Source of the DNA: Nocardiopsis eucommiae
GTDB lineage: Bacteria; Actinomycetota; Actinomycetes; Streptosporangiales; Streptosporangiaceae
DNA: 64,000 bases
Direction: 5' to 3'
Assembly (NCBI GenBank): GCA_018388625.1
Contig: CP074402.1
Coordinates: 186,001 to 250,000 of the forward strand
Part shown: positions 1 through 9,447 of the stretch, piece after piece
How positions within the stretch are numbered: position 1 is the stretch's first letter
Layout: each line of letters opens with the position of its first letter
Notes under the pieces: model-generated
Told to the model about the DNA's origin: nothing
Seen by the model: the letters and a program-made list of their open reading frames with translations, nothing else
The model's database searches: none
Made by a program: the position numbers and the translations under genes

Positions 1-111
1 CGCGTACACGCGCAGTGCCAGGTTGACCGCGTCGTCCCTGGTGCGCGCGCCCGAGAAACGCATGGCCTCCCGCAGGGCCTCGTCGTCGATGTCGATCCAG
101 GTCGGGCTCAC
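1..111 (-). CDS. VapB-type antitoxin, partial (runs off left edge)
   Basis: Reading leftward from a GTG at 111, the 37 visible residues show WIDIDDEALREAMRFSG and then TRDDAVNLALR. VapB-family antitoxins of type II toxin-antitoxin pairs usually begin this way: a strand ending IDIDDE, then a helix with D-A-V-N-x-A-L-R. AGGAG sits six bases before the GTG, which decides the start; an in-frame ATG at 150 has no comparable site. The C terminus lies outside the window, as would any partner PIN-domain toxin, so toxin pairing is inference. Family assignment rests on one short motif. Confidence 0.55.
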   Translation of the reverse strand, partial: MSPTWIDIDDEALREAMRFSGARTRDDAVNLALRVYA

Positions 112-198
112 TCCGCGCTCCTCGCCGCTCGGGATGGGGTCGGGGCCCATCGTCCCGCATGCGGAGGGTGGCGCGCGCACTACCGAGGGTGGTGTCGG

Positions 199-720
199 TC
201 AGCCCATCGTCTTCTGGCCGTCGAGGGACTCCCGGATGATGTCGGCGTGCCCGCAGTGCTGCGCGGTCTCGCGGATCAGGTGGATGACCACGTCACGGGC
301 GGTCCAGGACGTGTCCTCCGGGAACCACGGCGCGGCCGGGAGCTTCTGGCTGACCTCCAGGTCCGGCAGGCCGCGGACGTACGCGTCGGTCGCCTCGGCC
401 TGCCGCTCGTAGGCGGCGAGCGTCCCCTCCAGGGTCTCCTCACCGATCAGCCGGAAGCTGTTCTCGTGATGGTCCAGGGTCTCCTGGGACTCGTAGTCGA
501 CCTCCTGCGGGCCCTCCTCGATGAACCTGACCCACCCCTCCTCCATCTGGGTCACGTGCTTGACGATCCCGGCCAGACACAGCTCGCTCCTGGTGGTGCG
601 CCGGGTGGCCTCCTCCTGGTCCAACCCCCGGAGGGTGGTGAGCAGGAACGCGCGCTGCTGGGCCAGGAAGGTCAGCAGCGACTCACGCTCGGCGTTGACC
701 TGGTTGTTCGTCGCGCCCAT
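199..720 (-). CDS. DinB/DUF664-family protein
   Basis: A 173-residue protein with the look of the DinB-like four-helix bundle (YfiT/DUF664 group): an N-terminal helix with L-x-x-Q-R-A-F-L-L, a mid-protein H (V-K-H-V-T-Q-M-E), and a C-terminal H-L-I-R-E-T-A-Q-H-C-G-H-A-D-I-I-R-E block that supplies the usual metal-binding histidines. Members are small cytoplasmic proteins; some are thiol-dependent S-transferases, most have no known substrate. The start at 720 is chosen because AGGAG lies five bases before it; an upstream in-frame start at 777 has no such site. It is divergent from the hydrolase gene at 870. The exact reaction is unknown. Confidence 0.85.
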   Translation of the reverse strand: MGATNNQVNAERESLLTFLAQQRAFLLTTLRGLDQEEATRRTTRSELCLAGIVKHVTQMEEGWVRFIEEGPQEVDYESQETLDHHENSFRLIGEETLEGTLAAYERQAEATDAYVRGLPDLEVSQKLPAAPWFPEDTSWTARDVVIHLIRETAQHCGHADIIRESLDGQKTMG

Positions 721-869
721 GGAAACTCCTACGTCGGTCCGTTCGGATGTCTCGACCCTAGGGAGCGAGGCGGTCATCCACTGTCCTCCATGTACCGGGC
801 ATGACCGGGTTTTCTGGCTTCCTTGAAAGCTCTGCGGATAGCCTGGCGGTCTGGCGACCCGGAGGTTCC

Positions 870-1637
870 ATGGCCCTGATTCCGCTCCAGTACCGGCTCG
901 ACGGCCCCAGGCACGCGCCCGTCGTGCTCCTCGTTCCGCCGTTCGGTACGAAGATGTCGGTCTGGGAACCCCAGATGCCCGAGCTCACCCGGAACCGCCA
1001 GGTGCTGCGGATCAACCACCGGGGCCACGGCTTCTCACCGGCGCCCGAGGGCCCCTACACGGTCGAGGACCTGGCGCTGGACGTCCTCGGACTCCTGGAG
1101 GACCGGGGGTTCACGCGGGTCTCGGCGGTCGGCGGCGGCCTCGGCGGCGCCCTCCTGCTGTGGATCGCCGCCAACTCACCGCGCACGCTGGAGCGGCTGG
1201 TGCTCCTGGCCGGAACGTCCCGGACCCCGCCCACGCACCGCTGGGACCGGATCGCCTCCGAGGTCCGCGAGGGCGGCATGGACGCGGTGACCGCCGAGGT
1301 GGTCCTGCCCTGGTTCACCCCCGACCTGACCGACGACCGCCCGGAGGTGGCGGCCCGGTTCACGGAGGACTTCGGCTCCGTCGACCCGCACGCCTACGCC
1401 TCGATCTGCGACGCCCTGGCCGCCATGGACCAGCGCAACCTGGTCTCCGGCGTGCGTGTGCCGACCCTGGTCGCCTCCGCCGCGCACGATCCCCTGCTGC
1501 CCCCGGGGCACGGGCGGCGCCTGGCCGACGGGATCTCCCAGGCGCGGTTCGAGGTGGTCCCCGGCGCCGCGCACCTGCTCGGTGTGGAACGCGCCGACCG
1601 GGTCAACCGACTGCTCGCGGAGCACGTCGCGGCCTGA
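870..1637 (+). CDS. alpha/beta hydrolase-fold protein lacking the nucleophile serine
   Basis: A 255-residue protein resembling 3-oxoadipate enol-lactonase-type alpha/beta hydrolases. It opens with P-V-V-L-L-V-P-P-F-G-T, has I-N-H-R-G-H-G-F-S in the next strand, and keeps the acid (A-A-H-D-P-L-L-P-P) and the histidine (P-G-A-A-H-L-L-G). The nucleophile elbow, normally G-x-S-x-G-G, reads A-V-G-G-G-L-G-G, so glycine stands where the serine should be. This is clear in the DNA near 1125-1150 and there is no frameshift. The protein may be non-catalytic or use another residue. GGAGG five bases before the ATG at 870 sets the start. It is convergent with the next gene, one base apart. Confidence 0.85.
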   Translation: MALIPLQYRLDGPRHAPVVLLVPPFGTKMSVWEPQMPELTRNRQVLRINHRGHGFSPAPEGPYTVEDLALDVLGLLEDRGFTRVSAVGGGLGGALLLWIAANSPRTLERLVLLAGTSRTPPTHRWDRIASEVREGGMDAVTAEVVLPWFTPDLTDDRPEVAARFTEDFGSVDPHAYASICDALAAMDQRNLVSGVRVPTLVASAAHDPLLPPGHGRRLADGISQARFEVVPGAAHLLGVERADRVNRLLAEHVAA

Positions 1638-1638
1638 G

Positions 1639-2040
1639 TCAGACCAGCGGGACCAGGGGGCTGTTGACCTCCAGCAGGTAGCCGTCCGGGTCGCGGAAGT
1701 GCGCGGCGCGGATGCCCCACGCCGTCCAGTCGCGGGGCTCCATCACGAGGCGGGCGCCGCTCGCCACCAGTCCGGCGGCCGTCTCGTCCACGTCGTCCAC
1801 CTCGAAGATCACCGCGAGCCGGTCCTGGTGGGGGAGGGCGGGATCGGCGGTGTCCGTCTCCAGGGCCTCGGCCATCACCTCGCGCTGGTTGAGGGCCAGT
1901 CGCGTCCCCGAGCGCACGTCGAACTCGGCGTAGCGGCTCACCTCGTCGCCCCACAGGACGGGGAGCTTGAGGACGTCGGCGTAGAAACGGAAGCAGGCCT
2001 CGTAGTCGTTCACGAGGAGCCGGATGTAGCTACAGCGCAT
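1639..2040 (-). CDS. VOC-family (glyoxalase/bleomycin-resistance-like) protein
   Basis: A 133-residue protein with one vicinal-oxygen-chelate unit pair: it starts R-C-S-Y-I-R-L-L-V-N-D-Y-E-A-C-F-R-F-Y, has a central F-E-V-D-D-V-D-E, and ends H-F-R-D-P-D-G-Y-L-L-E-V-N-S. The terminal E-V-N and the D-P-D-G-Y turn are typical of the fold. Substrate cannot be read from the sequence; relatives include glyoxalases, dioxygenases and drug-binding proteins. AGGAGG five bases upstream fixes the ATG at 2040, and a longer reading from 2079 is less likely. It lies between two convergently placed enzyme-like genes with no sign of an operon. Confidence 0.85.
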   Translation of the reverse strand: MRCSYIRLLVNDYEACFRFYADVLKLPVLWGDEVSRYAEFDVRSGTRLALNQREVMAEALETDTADPALPHQDRLAVIFEVDDVDETAAGLVASGARLVMEPRDWTAWGIRAAHFRDPDGYLLEVNSPLVPLV

Positions 2041-2197
2041 GGGGGCCTCCTGCCGTGCGGGCTGGGTGGTCGGCACCATTCTCGGGTCCGAGCATGCCGT
2101 ACACCTGAGTATCCGTACCCGGATGACGCATGGCCGGATCCGGCCACCCGTGTCGCCCCTCCCCAGCCCGACGAGCAGCTCGACGACGCCCGGTGGC

Positions 2198-2863
2198 CTA
2201 CAGGAAGGGGTCGGGGCCCGCCCAGCCGTGGGTGTCGCGCTGGCGCGCCTCGGCGAGCTCGTCCTCGCTCAGGACACGGGGCTCTCCGACCTGGCGGGCG
2301 CGCAGGTAGGCGGCACAGAGCCAGTCGAGCAGCCGGAAGTTCGCCAGGGCCTGCTCCAGGCCGCGCCCGAGGGCCAGCCCGCCGTGGTTGGCGAGCAGGG
2401 CGGCGTCGCGGCCCTTGAGGGCCTTGACCGCCTGGTCGGCGATGTCGCCGGTGCCGTAGGGCATGTACGGGGTCACGCTGACGGCGCCGCCCAGACCGGC
2501 GGCGCGGTGGTGGATCGGGGGAAGCTCGGGGAACACCGAGGAGACCGCGACGGTGTCCGCGGTGAACGCGTTGACCACGGCGAGGGCCTCCCGGCCCTGT
2601 TCGGCGGCGTGGCGGTGCACCGCCATGTGGAGCGTGGTCTCGGCGGCGGGGTCGCGCCGACCCTCCAGCATCCGGTCGTCCAGCGACATCACCGGGCAGT
2701 CGATCGGCTGGATCTGGTCCAGGGGCACCCCGTGCGGGGTGACGACCACCAGGTCGCCGCTGCGGACACTGACGGTCCCGGCCTCGCCGGGCGCCGTCCC
2801 GGGGTGCTGGGCGATGGCGCGGGCGGTCAGGCAGACGTCGCGACGTTCCTGTTCCAGCTGCAT
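2198..2863 (-). CDS. class II aldolase/adducin-domain protein with degenerate metal site
   Basis: A 221-residue protein that follows the class II aldolase fold (fuculose-1-phosphate aldolase, ribulose-5-phosphate epimerase, adducin head): T-V-S-V-R and T-P-H-G-V near the start, A-E-T-T-L-H-M-A-V-H-R around residue 75-85, Y-M-P-Y-G-T-G near 135, and A-N-H-G-G-L-A-L-G near 158. Active relatives bind zinc through an H-T-H pair after A-V-V and a third histidine in N-H-G. Here A-V-V is followed by N-A-F-T, so both histidines of the pair are missing while the third remains. Loss or change of aldolase activity is likely. A palindrome 59-72 bases upstream may control it. Confidence 0.8.
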   Translation of the reverse strand: MQLEQERRDVCLTARAIAQHPGTAPGEAGTVSVRSGDLVVVTPHGVPLDQIQPIDCPVMSLDDRMLEGRRDPAAETTLHMAVHRHAAEQGREALAVVNAFTADTVAVSSVFPELPPIHHRAAGLGGAVSVTPYMPYGTGDIADQAVKALKGRDAALLANHGGLALGRGLEQALANFRLLDWLCAAYLRARQVGEPRVLSEDELAEARQRDTHGWAGPDPFL

Positions 2864-2921
2864 ACGATCCTCGGTGGGGTGTGCGGTCAGCGGTCCCCGG
2901 GGGGACTCGGACCAACCGACT

Positions 2922-2935
2922 TAGGTACACCTAAT
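2922..2935. promoter_or_regulatory. 14-bp palindrome upstream of the aldolase-like gene
   Basis: TTAGGTACACCTAA is a perfect palindrome in the 104-bp gap between the response-regulator gene end (2968) and the aldolase-like gene start (2863). Its half sites TTAGGT and ACCTAA equal the outer arms of actinobacterial DtxR/IdeR iron boxes, but those arms are normally separated by about seven bases, not two. An operator for some dimeric repressor is plausible; an iron box in the usual sense is not supported. Confidence 0.4.
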
Positions 2936-2967
2936 GTACGTGATGGCGTCCGATATGTCTTCCCCGC

Positions 2968-3619
2968 CTACGCCACCAGGCCGTGCCGGTAGGCGTACAC
3001 CACCGCCTGGACGCGGTCGCGCAGGTCGAGCTTGGTCAGGATGCGCGAGACGAACGTCTTCACGGTCTCCTGGCTGATGAACAGGCTCGTGGCGATCTCG
3101 CCGTTGGAGAGCCCGTTGGCGATCAGCCCCAGCACCTCCCGTTCGCGGGGGTGAGGGGGAGGTCCGTCTCGGGGGCGTGGGTGGGCCGGATCCGGGCGGC
3201 GAAGCGGCCCACCAGCTGGCGGGTGACCTCGGGGTCCAGCAGCGCGGCGCCGGAGGCCACGGTGCGGATGCCGTGCAGCAGCTGGTCCGGGGAGCGTCCT
3301 TGAGCAGGAACCCGCTCGCGCCCGCGCGCAGCGCCTCGTAGACGTACTCGTCGAGGCTGAAGGTGGTGACCACCAGGACCTTCACCGGGTGCTCCACCTC
3401 CGATCCGGCCAGCAGCCGGGTCGCCTCGATCCCGTCGAGCTCGGGCATCCGCACGTCCATCACCACGACGTCCGGCCGCAGGCGCCCCGCGAGCTCCACG
3501 GCGGCGCGGCCGTCACCGCACTCACCGACGACCTCCATGTCCGGCTGCACGCCGATGATCGTCACCAGCCCCGTGCGGATCAGCACCTGGTCGTCGCAGA
3601 CCAGCACCCGGATGCTCAT
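2968..3619 (-). CDS. NarL/LuxR-family response regulator (two frameshifts)
   Basis: The protein begins [18 protein letters not shown], the receiver signature with paired acidic residues, has the phosphoacceptor aspartate in V-V-V-M-D-V-R-M-P, and the conserved lysine in G-F-L-L-K-D-A-P. The LuxR-type DNA-binding end (T-P-R-E-R-E-V-L, then [14 protein letters not shown]) appears only after two frame changes, in the GGGG run 3289-3292 and the GGGGG run 3147-3151. Adding one base to each gives 217 codons, the normal size. ATGA overlap with the kinase gene upstream shows translational coupling. It would bind DNA when phosphorylated by that kinase; targets are unknown. Confidence 0.85.
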
Positions 3620-4800
3620 GGCCGCGCGGGGATGCGGGCGTGCACGGTGAACCCCTCACCGCGGGGTCCGGCGGAGAACTCGCCGCCCATGACCTCGACG
3701 CGCTCGCGCAGCCCGACCAGGCCCCGTCCGCTGCCGCCGGGGAGACCCCGGGGGTCCGGGGCGCTCGGTGTCGACGTTCACTGTGATCTCCTCGGGACGG
3801 TGACGCACGCGCACCGTGGTGGGGCTCCCGTGCGCGTACTTGAGGGCGTTGGTCAGCGCCTCGCGCACGACCCGGTGCGCGACGAGTTCGGCGCCGTTCC
3901 CGGCCTCGGCCGGGGCGCCCTCCTCGCTGAACACCACGGGCTGCCCGGCCCGGCGGGTCCGTTCCACCACGTCGAGCATCCCTTCGTCGTTGGCGGGCGC
4001 GGGGTTGGCGGGGTCGAGCACGTCCAGGAGCTGCCGCAGGTCGGTGATGGCCTGGCGGCCGGTGTCGGTGACCGTGCCCAGGGTCCGGTCGAGGTGTTCG
4101 GGCGCGGCGGTCAGGTAGCGCGCGGCCTCGGTCTGCACGACCATCGCGGTGACGTGGTGGGTGACGACGTCGTGGAGTTCCCGCGCGATGCGGGCGCGTT
4201 CGGCGGCCAGGGTGTCGGCCGCGAGACGGCGGCGCCGCTCGGCCTCGGCCACCCGGGTCGACCGCACCCACGAGCCGATCCCCCAGGCCAGGCCGTGCGC
4301 GAAGTAGAAGATGACCCACTCGGCCGGGGTCTCCCCTCGCCCAGCCGGGTCAGGGCCAGCGCCAGCGCCACGAACCCCACCGTGCCCGCCAGCAGGGTGG
4401 TGCGCCGGTACCGGTCGAGGTGGACGCCCGCGCTCATGAGCGCGATGGGCATCGCGGTCCCGGCGATCAGGTGGTAGCCGCTCAGCTGGTCGAGGGCGAA
4501 GCCGACCGCCACCAGAGCCAGGGTCAGCGCGGGCCACCGCCGTCGACCGGCCAGGGGCAGGCACTGGAGGGCGAGCGCGACCACGCCCAGGGCGTCGAGG
4601 GGGCGGTCCGGCACACCGCCGACCTGGGTGCCGTATCCGTGCAGGTCGGGGACGCAGGAGACGGACAGGAGGAGGAGTGCCAGGGGCAGGTCTCGAACGG
4701 TGACGTCGAGCCGCCGCCACAGGAGGGGGAGACGTCGGAACCAGGTCACGGACGCAGTGTAGTCGCGCGGAGCCACGGCGACGCGCCCTTTGTCCCCCAT
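3616..4800 (-). CDS. NarL/DesK-type sensor histidine kinase (two frameshifts)
   Basis: An N-terminal block of four to five hydrophobic segments (roughly residues 25-150) precedes a HisKA_3 dimerisation helix with the phosphoacceptor motif [11 protein letters not shown] and a HATPase region ([11 protein letters not shown] and a final [11 protein letters not shown]). The frame changes twice: a base is missing in the GGGG run 4333-4336, and near 3741-3757 one base is extra or two are lost. Repaired length is about 394 residues. No extracellular sensor domain is visible, as usual for this actinobacterial class. The start at 4800 is uncertain; a GTG at 4749 is possible. The partner regulator overlaps its stop codon. 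Confidence 0.85.
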
Positions 4801-4927
4801 GCGAGCTACGTGCGGGTGTCCACTCAGCGGTGACGACCCGGAGCCCCGGTTTCCGTAGCGTTCTCCTCATACCGACGTCCCCTTCCGGCCGCACCGCGCG
4901 GCCGGACCCGCTGCCTGGAGGCACCCC

Positions 4928-5865
4928 ATGTTCCGCTCCTTCCGGACGACCGCCCTGACCGCCCTGTGCTGCGCCGCGGCGGTCCCCGGTCTGGTCGGGT
5001 GCGGCGTGCTCTCCGAGGTGGGCACCGAACTGGGGTCGGCCGCCGACGAGGTGCAGTCGGACCTGGAGGACGCCGCCAACGAGGTGCTCACCGAGGGGCA
5101 GCTGTTCACCGGGACCAAGACGCTGGACGTCGACGGCGCCTCCGTCCAGGTCTCCTGCTCCGGCACGCCCTCGGACGGCAGGCCGGTCATCGTGCTGATG
5201 GCCGGGATGGGTGACGGCCTGGACACCCTGGCCGACGTGCAGGAGACCCTGGCCGAGGACGAGCGGGTCTGCTCCTACGACCGGCTCGGCGAGGGGAGAG
5301 CGACCAGCCCGAGGGGCAGCAGAGCATCGACGACGCCGGGGTGACGCTGACCGCCGTCCTGGAGGACGTCGCCGGTGACGGTCCCGTGGTCCTGGCCGGT
5401 CACTCACTGGGCGGCCTGATCGCCGCGCGCTACGCCCCCGACCACCAGGACCGCGTCAGCGGGCTGGTGCTGCTGGACGCCACGTCCCCGACGATGATCG
5501 ACGACATCACCGGCGTGATCCCGGAGTCGGCCACCGGGGAGGGCGCCGAGGTGCGGGCGCAGAACCTGGCCATCTTCCAGGGTGAGAACCCGGAGGGCAT
5601 CGTGATCGACAGCGACCCGGAGGTCCGCCCGGCCGGTGACATCCCGGTGGAGGTCATCCAGCACGGGGTCCGCTACCTCGGTGAGATCGCGGAGTACGGC
5701 GACGACCTGGAGCGGGTGTGGACCGAGGGCCAGGAGCAGTGGCTGGCGCTCTCCGACCGCAGCCGGCTCAGCACCGCCGAGGAGAGCGGGCACTACATCC
5801 ACGTGGACCAGCCCGACGTCGCGGTCGAGGCCATCCTCCGCGTGACCGACGAGGCCGCCGCCTGA
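4928..5865 (+). CDS. secreted lipoprotein alpha/beta hydrolase (one frameshift)
   Basis: A signal peptide ending A-A-A-V-P-G-L-V-G-C gives a lipobox, so the mature protein should be a membrane-anchored lipoprotein. After a short acidic linker the hydrolase fold starts (P-V-I-V-L-M-A-G-M-G-D), with the nucleophile elbow G-H-S-L-G-G intact, a following L-V-L-L-D-A-T-S, and the histidine in E-E-S-G-H-Y-I-H-V-D-Q-P. A base is missing in the GGGG run 5293-5296: upstream reads Y-D-R-L-G-E-G and downstream S-D-Q-P-E-G-Q-Q-S-I-D-D. Restored length is 312 residues. GGAGG precedes the ATG. The substrate is unknown; an esterase or lipase role is the family default. Confidence 0.85.
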
Positions 5866-6140
5866 ACCCGGCCCCGCGCCGAACGTCCGGAACCATCCGA
5901 GTTCCACACAAACGCACGTCAAAGAACTCGTCCCGGTCTTCCCCAGGGTGGTGTGTCCACCCGTCCGAGGGGAGGGCCGGGGCATAGGTCTGTCCAGGTG
6001 GGCTGGTGATATGAGCCACGGCCGAGACGTCCCGTAACGCGCTGTCTGCCCTGATCAGTGGGGATTATGGGAACGTTGTGGCGTATGTGACCTACGAGAC
6101 GAGGCTGTTTGTGACTAGCGATCCTGGGCAGAGAGGGTCC

Positions 6141-7666
6141 GTGAACCAGACCCATGTAACCCTGCCGACCGTGCCGTACCTGTCCGAACCCGGAGCGTCC
6201 TCCGCCACCAGCCTGTACATCGACGGCGAGTGGAGAGCGGCCCGCAACGGACGCGTCCGGGAGATCCTGGACCCGGCCGACGCCTCCGTGCTGACCATCG
6301 TCAGCGAGGGCGGCAGGGACGACACCGAAGCCGCCATCGCCGCCGCGCGACGCGCCTTCGACCACGGCGAGTGGCGCCGCACCTCCGCCGACGAGCGGGG
6401 CCGCGTCCTCGAACGGATCGCCGACCTGCTCCAGCGCGACCGCGAGGAGATCGCGGTCATGGAGTCGCTGGACACCGGCAAGACCATCGAGGAGGGCGGG
6501 ATCGACGTCGACGACGTCACCAACGTCTTCCGCTACTACGCCGGGCTCGCCGACAAGGACGCGGGACGCCTCGTGTCCGCCCCCGAGGGCGTCCACAGCA
6601 AGGTCGTGTACGAGCCCGTCGGAGTCTGCGGCATGATCACGCCCTGGAACTACCCGCTGCTCCAGCTCGCCTGGAAGATGGCCCCGGCCATCGCGGCGGG
6701 CAACACCATGGTCGTCAAGCCCAGCGAGGTCACCCCGGTGACCACCGCCAAGCTGGTCGAGCTCACCACCGAGGCGGGCGTCCCCGCCGGTGTGGTCAAC
6801 CTCGTCCTGGGCAGCGGCCCCGACGCCGGAGCCCCCTCTCCGAACACCCCGACGTCGACCTCGTCTCCTTCACCGGAGGCCTCGTCACCGGGCGCCGGAT
6901 CATGGCGTCGGCCGCCGAGACGGTCAAGAAGATCGCCCTGGAACTGGGCGGCAAGAACCCCAACATCATCTTCCCCGACGTCGACCTGGACACCGCCGTG
7001 GACTACGCGCTCAGCGCCGCGTTCTTCCACTCCGGCCAGGTGTGCTCGGCCGGTGCGCGGCTCATCGTGCACAACGACATCCACGACGCCTTCACCACCG
7101 AACTCGCCCGCCGGGCCGAGGCCATCCGCATCGGCCGGGGCCAGAACGAGGGCGTGCGCTGTGGCCCCTTGGTCTCCGCCGAGCACCGCGCGAAGGTCGA
7201 GAAGGCAGTGGCGCGCGGCGTCGAGGAGGGCGCCCGGATCATCGCGGGCGGCCGGCGCCCCGAGGACGCCGACCTCCGGGACGGCTACTTCTACCGGCCC
7301 ACCGTGTTCGTGGACTGCGACCGCTCCATGGACATCGTCCAGACCGAGGTGTTCGGCCCCGTCGTGACCGTCGAGCGGTTCGAGACCGAGGCCCAGGCGA
7401 TCGAGCTCGGCAACGACACCGACTACGGGCTCTCCGGCGGCGTGTGGACCGACGACACCGCCCGTGGCGAGCGCGTGGCCGCGGCCCTGCGCCACGGCAC
7501 GGTGTGGATCAACGACTACGGCCCCTACTTCCCCGGCGCCGAGTGGGGCGGCTTCGGCCGCAGCGGCGTCGGCCGCGAGCTCGGCCTGGCCGGACTCGAC
7601 GAGTACCGCGAGGCCAAGCACGTCTACCGGAACCTGTCGCCCGAGCCCCAGCGCTGGTTCGGCTAG
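6141..7666 (+). CDS. betB: betaine-aldehyde dehydrogenase (one frameshift)
   Basis: An NAD(P)-dependent aldehyde dehydrogenase of about 508 residues. Visible family marks are P-W-N-Y-P-L-L-Q-L-A-W-K (cofactor region), the general base in A-L-E-L-G-G-K-N-P-N, the catalytic cysteine in S-G-Q-V-C-S-A-G, and F-G-P-V-V-T-V near the end. It would oxidise betaine aldehyde to glycine betaine in the cytoplasm; the specificity call rests mainly on the adjoining choline-oxidase-like gene and betaine transporter. One C is missing from the run 6832-6836, between S-G-P-D-A-G-A and L-S-E-H-P-D-V-D. A GTG start at 6141 follows AGAGGG; the 275-bp leader holds no other gene. Confidence 0.9.
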
Positions 7667-7682
7667 GCGCACCGTTCCCCGG

Positions 7683-7709
7683 GGTCCGGGCGTCGGGAAC
7701 GCCCGGACC
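7683..7709 (+). terminator. hairpin after betB
   Basis: GGTCCGGGCGT and ACGCCCGGACC form a perfect 11-bp stem with a 5-base loop 17 bases after the betB stop. A second 11-bp stem (CACCCGCCGAC with GTCGGCGGGTG, 7717-7755) follows. There is no U tract, as is common in high-GC actinobacteria. The pair could attenuate transcription between betB and the oxidase gene rather than end it. Confidence 0.5.
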
Positions 7710-7865
7710 CGCAGGCCACCCGCCGACGCGGTTCCGTCCTCCGTGTCGGCGGGTGCCCTCCTCACCCGGTGCCGCGAACGCCGTGGCACCGCGAGCCAGA
7801 CCGAGTACACACAGGTCGGTTTCCCCGGCATCCCCCTGAGCCACACGAACGAGAGGATTCGGCCC

Positions 7866-9447
7866 GTGTCCACGAACGAAACCACCTACGACTACGTCAT
7901 CGTCGGCGGAGGAACGGCGGGGTCGGTGATCGCCAACCGGCTCACCGAGGACCCCGGCACCACCGTCTGCGTCATCGAGGGCGGGCCGGACGACCGCGAC
8001 CTGGAGCACGTGCTCCGGCTCCGCGACTGGCTGAGCGTCCTCGACAGTGAACTCGACTACGGGTACACCACCACCGAGCAGCCCCACGGCAACTCGCACA
8101 TCCTGCACTCGCGCGCCCGGGTGCTGGGCGGCTGCTCCTCGCACAACACGCTCATCAGCTTCCGGCCCTTCGCCCAGGACCTGGACGACTGGGTGGCGGC
8201 GGGCGCCGAGGGCTGGGACAACGCCACCGTGCAGTCCTACGCCGACCGCATCAAGTGCAACATCGTCCCCATCGCGGAGAAGGACCGGAACACGATGGTC
8301 AAGGACTGGGTGTCCTCGGCCTCCCAGGCGGCGGACGTCCCGGTCGTCGAGGACTTCAACGCCCTGACCTCCCACGGCGGCGGCTTCTCCGACGGCGCCG
8401 GGTTCCTGTCCATCGCCTACGACCCCTACACCGGCTACCGTTCCTCGGCCTCGGTGGCCTACCTGCACCCCGTCATGGACGTGCGGGAGAACCTCACCGT
8501 GCTCCTGGAGACGTGGGTCGGCAGGGTCCTGTTCGACGGGGACCGCGCCACCGGCGTCAGCGCCACCACGAAGGACGGCGAGCGGATCACCGTCAACGCC
8601 CGACAGGAGGTCATCGTCGCGGCGGGCGCCGTGGACAGCCCCCGCCTGCTCATGCTGTCCGGTGTCGGGAACGCCGAGGAACTGGGCGCGCTCGGCATCG
8701 AGAGCCGGCACCACCTGCCCGGCGTGGGGGAGAACCTCCAGGACCACCCGGAGTCGATCATCATGTGGGAGACCACGAAGCGGGTCCCCGAGAACACCGT
8801 GATGCACTCCGACGCGGCGCTGTTCGTGCGGCGGGGGACGGCGGCGACGAGGATCCCCGCCCCGACCTGATGTTCCACATCTACCAGATCCCCTTCGACG
8901 ACAACACGAAGCGGCTGGGCTACGACTCGCCCGAGGACGGCTGGGCGGTCTGCATGACCCCGAACATCCCGCGCTCGCGCTCGCGCGGCAAGCTCTACCT
9001 CACCAGCGCCGACCCGGCCGCCAAGCCCGCCCTGGACTTCCGGTACTTCACCGACCCCGACGGGTACGACGAGAAGACCATCGTGGACGGGCTGAAGATC
9101 GCCCGCGACGTCGCCGCGACCGAGCCGTTCCGCTCCTGGATCAAGCGCGAGGTCGCCCCCGGCCCGCAGGTCCGGACGGACGAGGAGCTGTCCGAGTACG
9201 GCCGTCGCGCCGCGCACACCGTGTACCACCCGGCGGGCACGTGCCGGATGGGCGCCGCCGACGACGAGCACGCCGTGGTCGACCCCCGCCTGAGGGTGCG
9301 CGGGCTGCGCGGCCTGCGGGTCGCGGACGCTTCGGTGTTCCCGACCCTGCCCACCCCCAACCCCATGGTGATGGTGCTCGCCCTCGGTGAGCGCGCCGCC
9401 GACCTCATCCGCGAGGATCGGGCCGCCACCGAGGGGAGGCCCGATGA
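7866..9447 (+). CDS. GMC oxidoreductase, choline-oxidase (CodA)-like (two frameshifts)
   Basis: A flavoprotein of 527 residues after repair. The N terminus has the FAD dinucleotide motif V-I-V-G-G-G-T-A-G; the next signature reads L-G-G-C-S-S-H-N, and in choline oxidases the histidine here carries covalently bound FAD. The active-site region [12 protein letters not shown] and the closing R-V-A-D-A-S-V...N-P-M match the same enzymes. It would convert choline to betaine aldehyde, the substrate of the preceding gene; a choline dehydrogenase cannot be excluded. One G is missing in each of the runs 8833-8837 and 9433-9436. With the second repaired, the stop TGA overlaps the next start as ATGA. Confidence 0.85.

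Noticed and set aside
6010..6140. An in-frame start for betB at 6078
   Set aside because: The extra 21 residues do not resemble aldehyde dehydrogenase N termini, and the GTG at 6141 has AGAGGG at the right distance.
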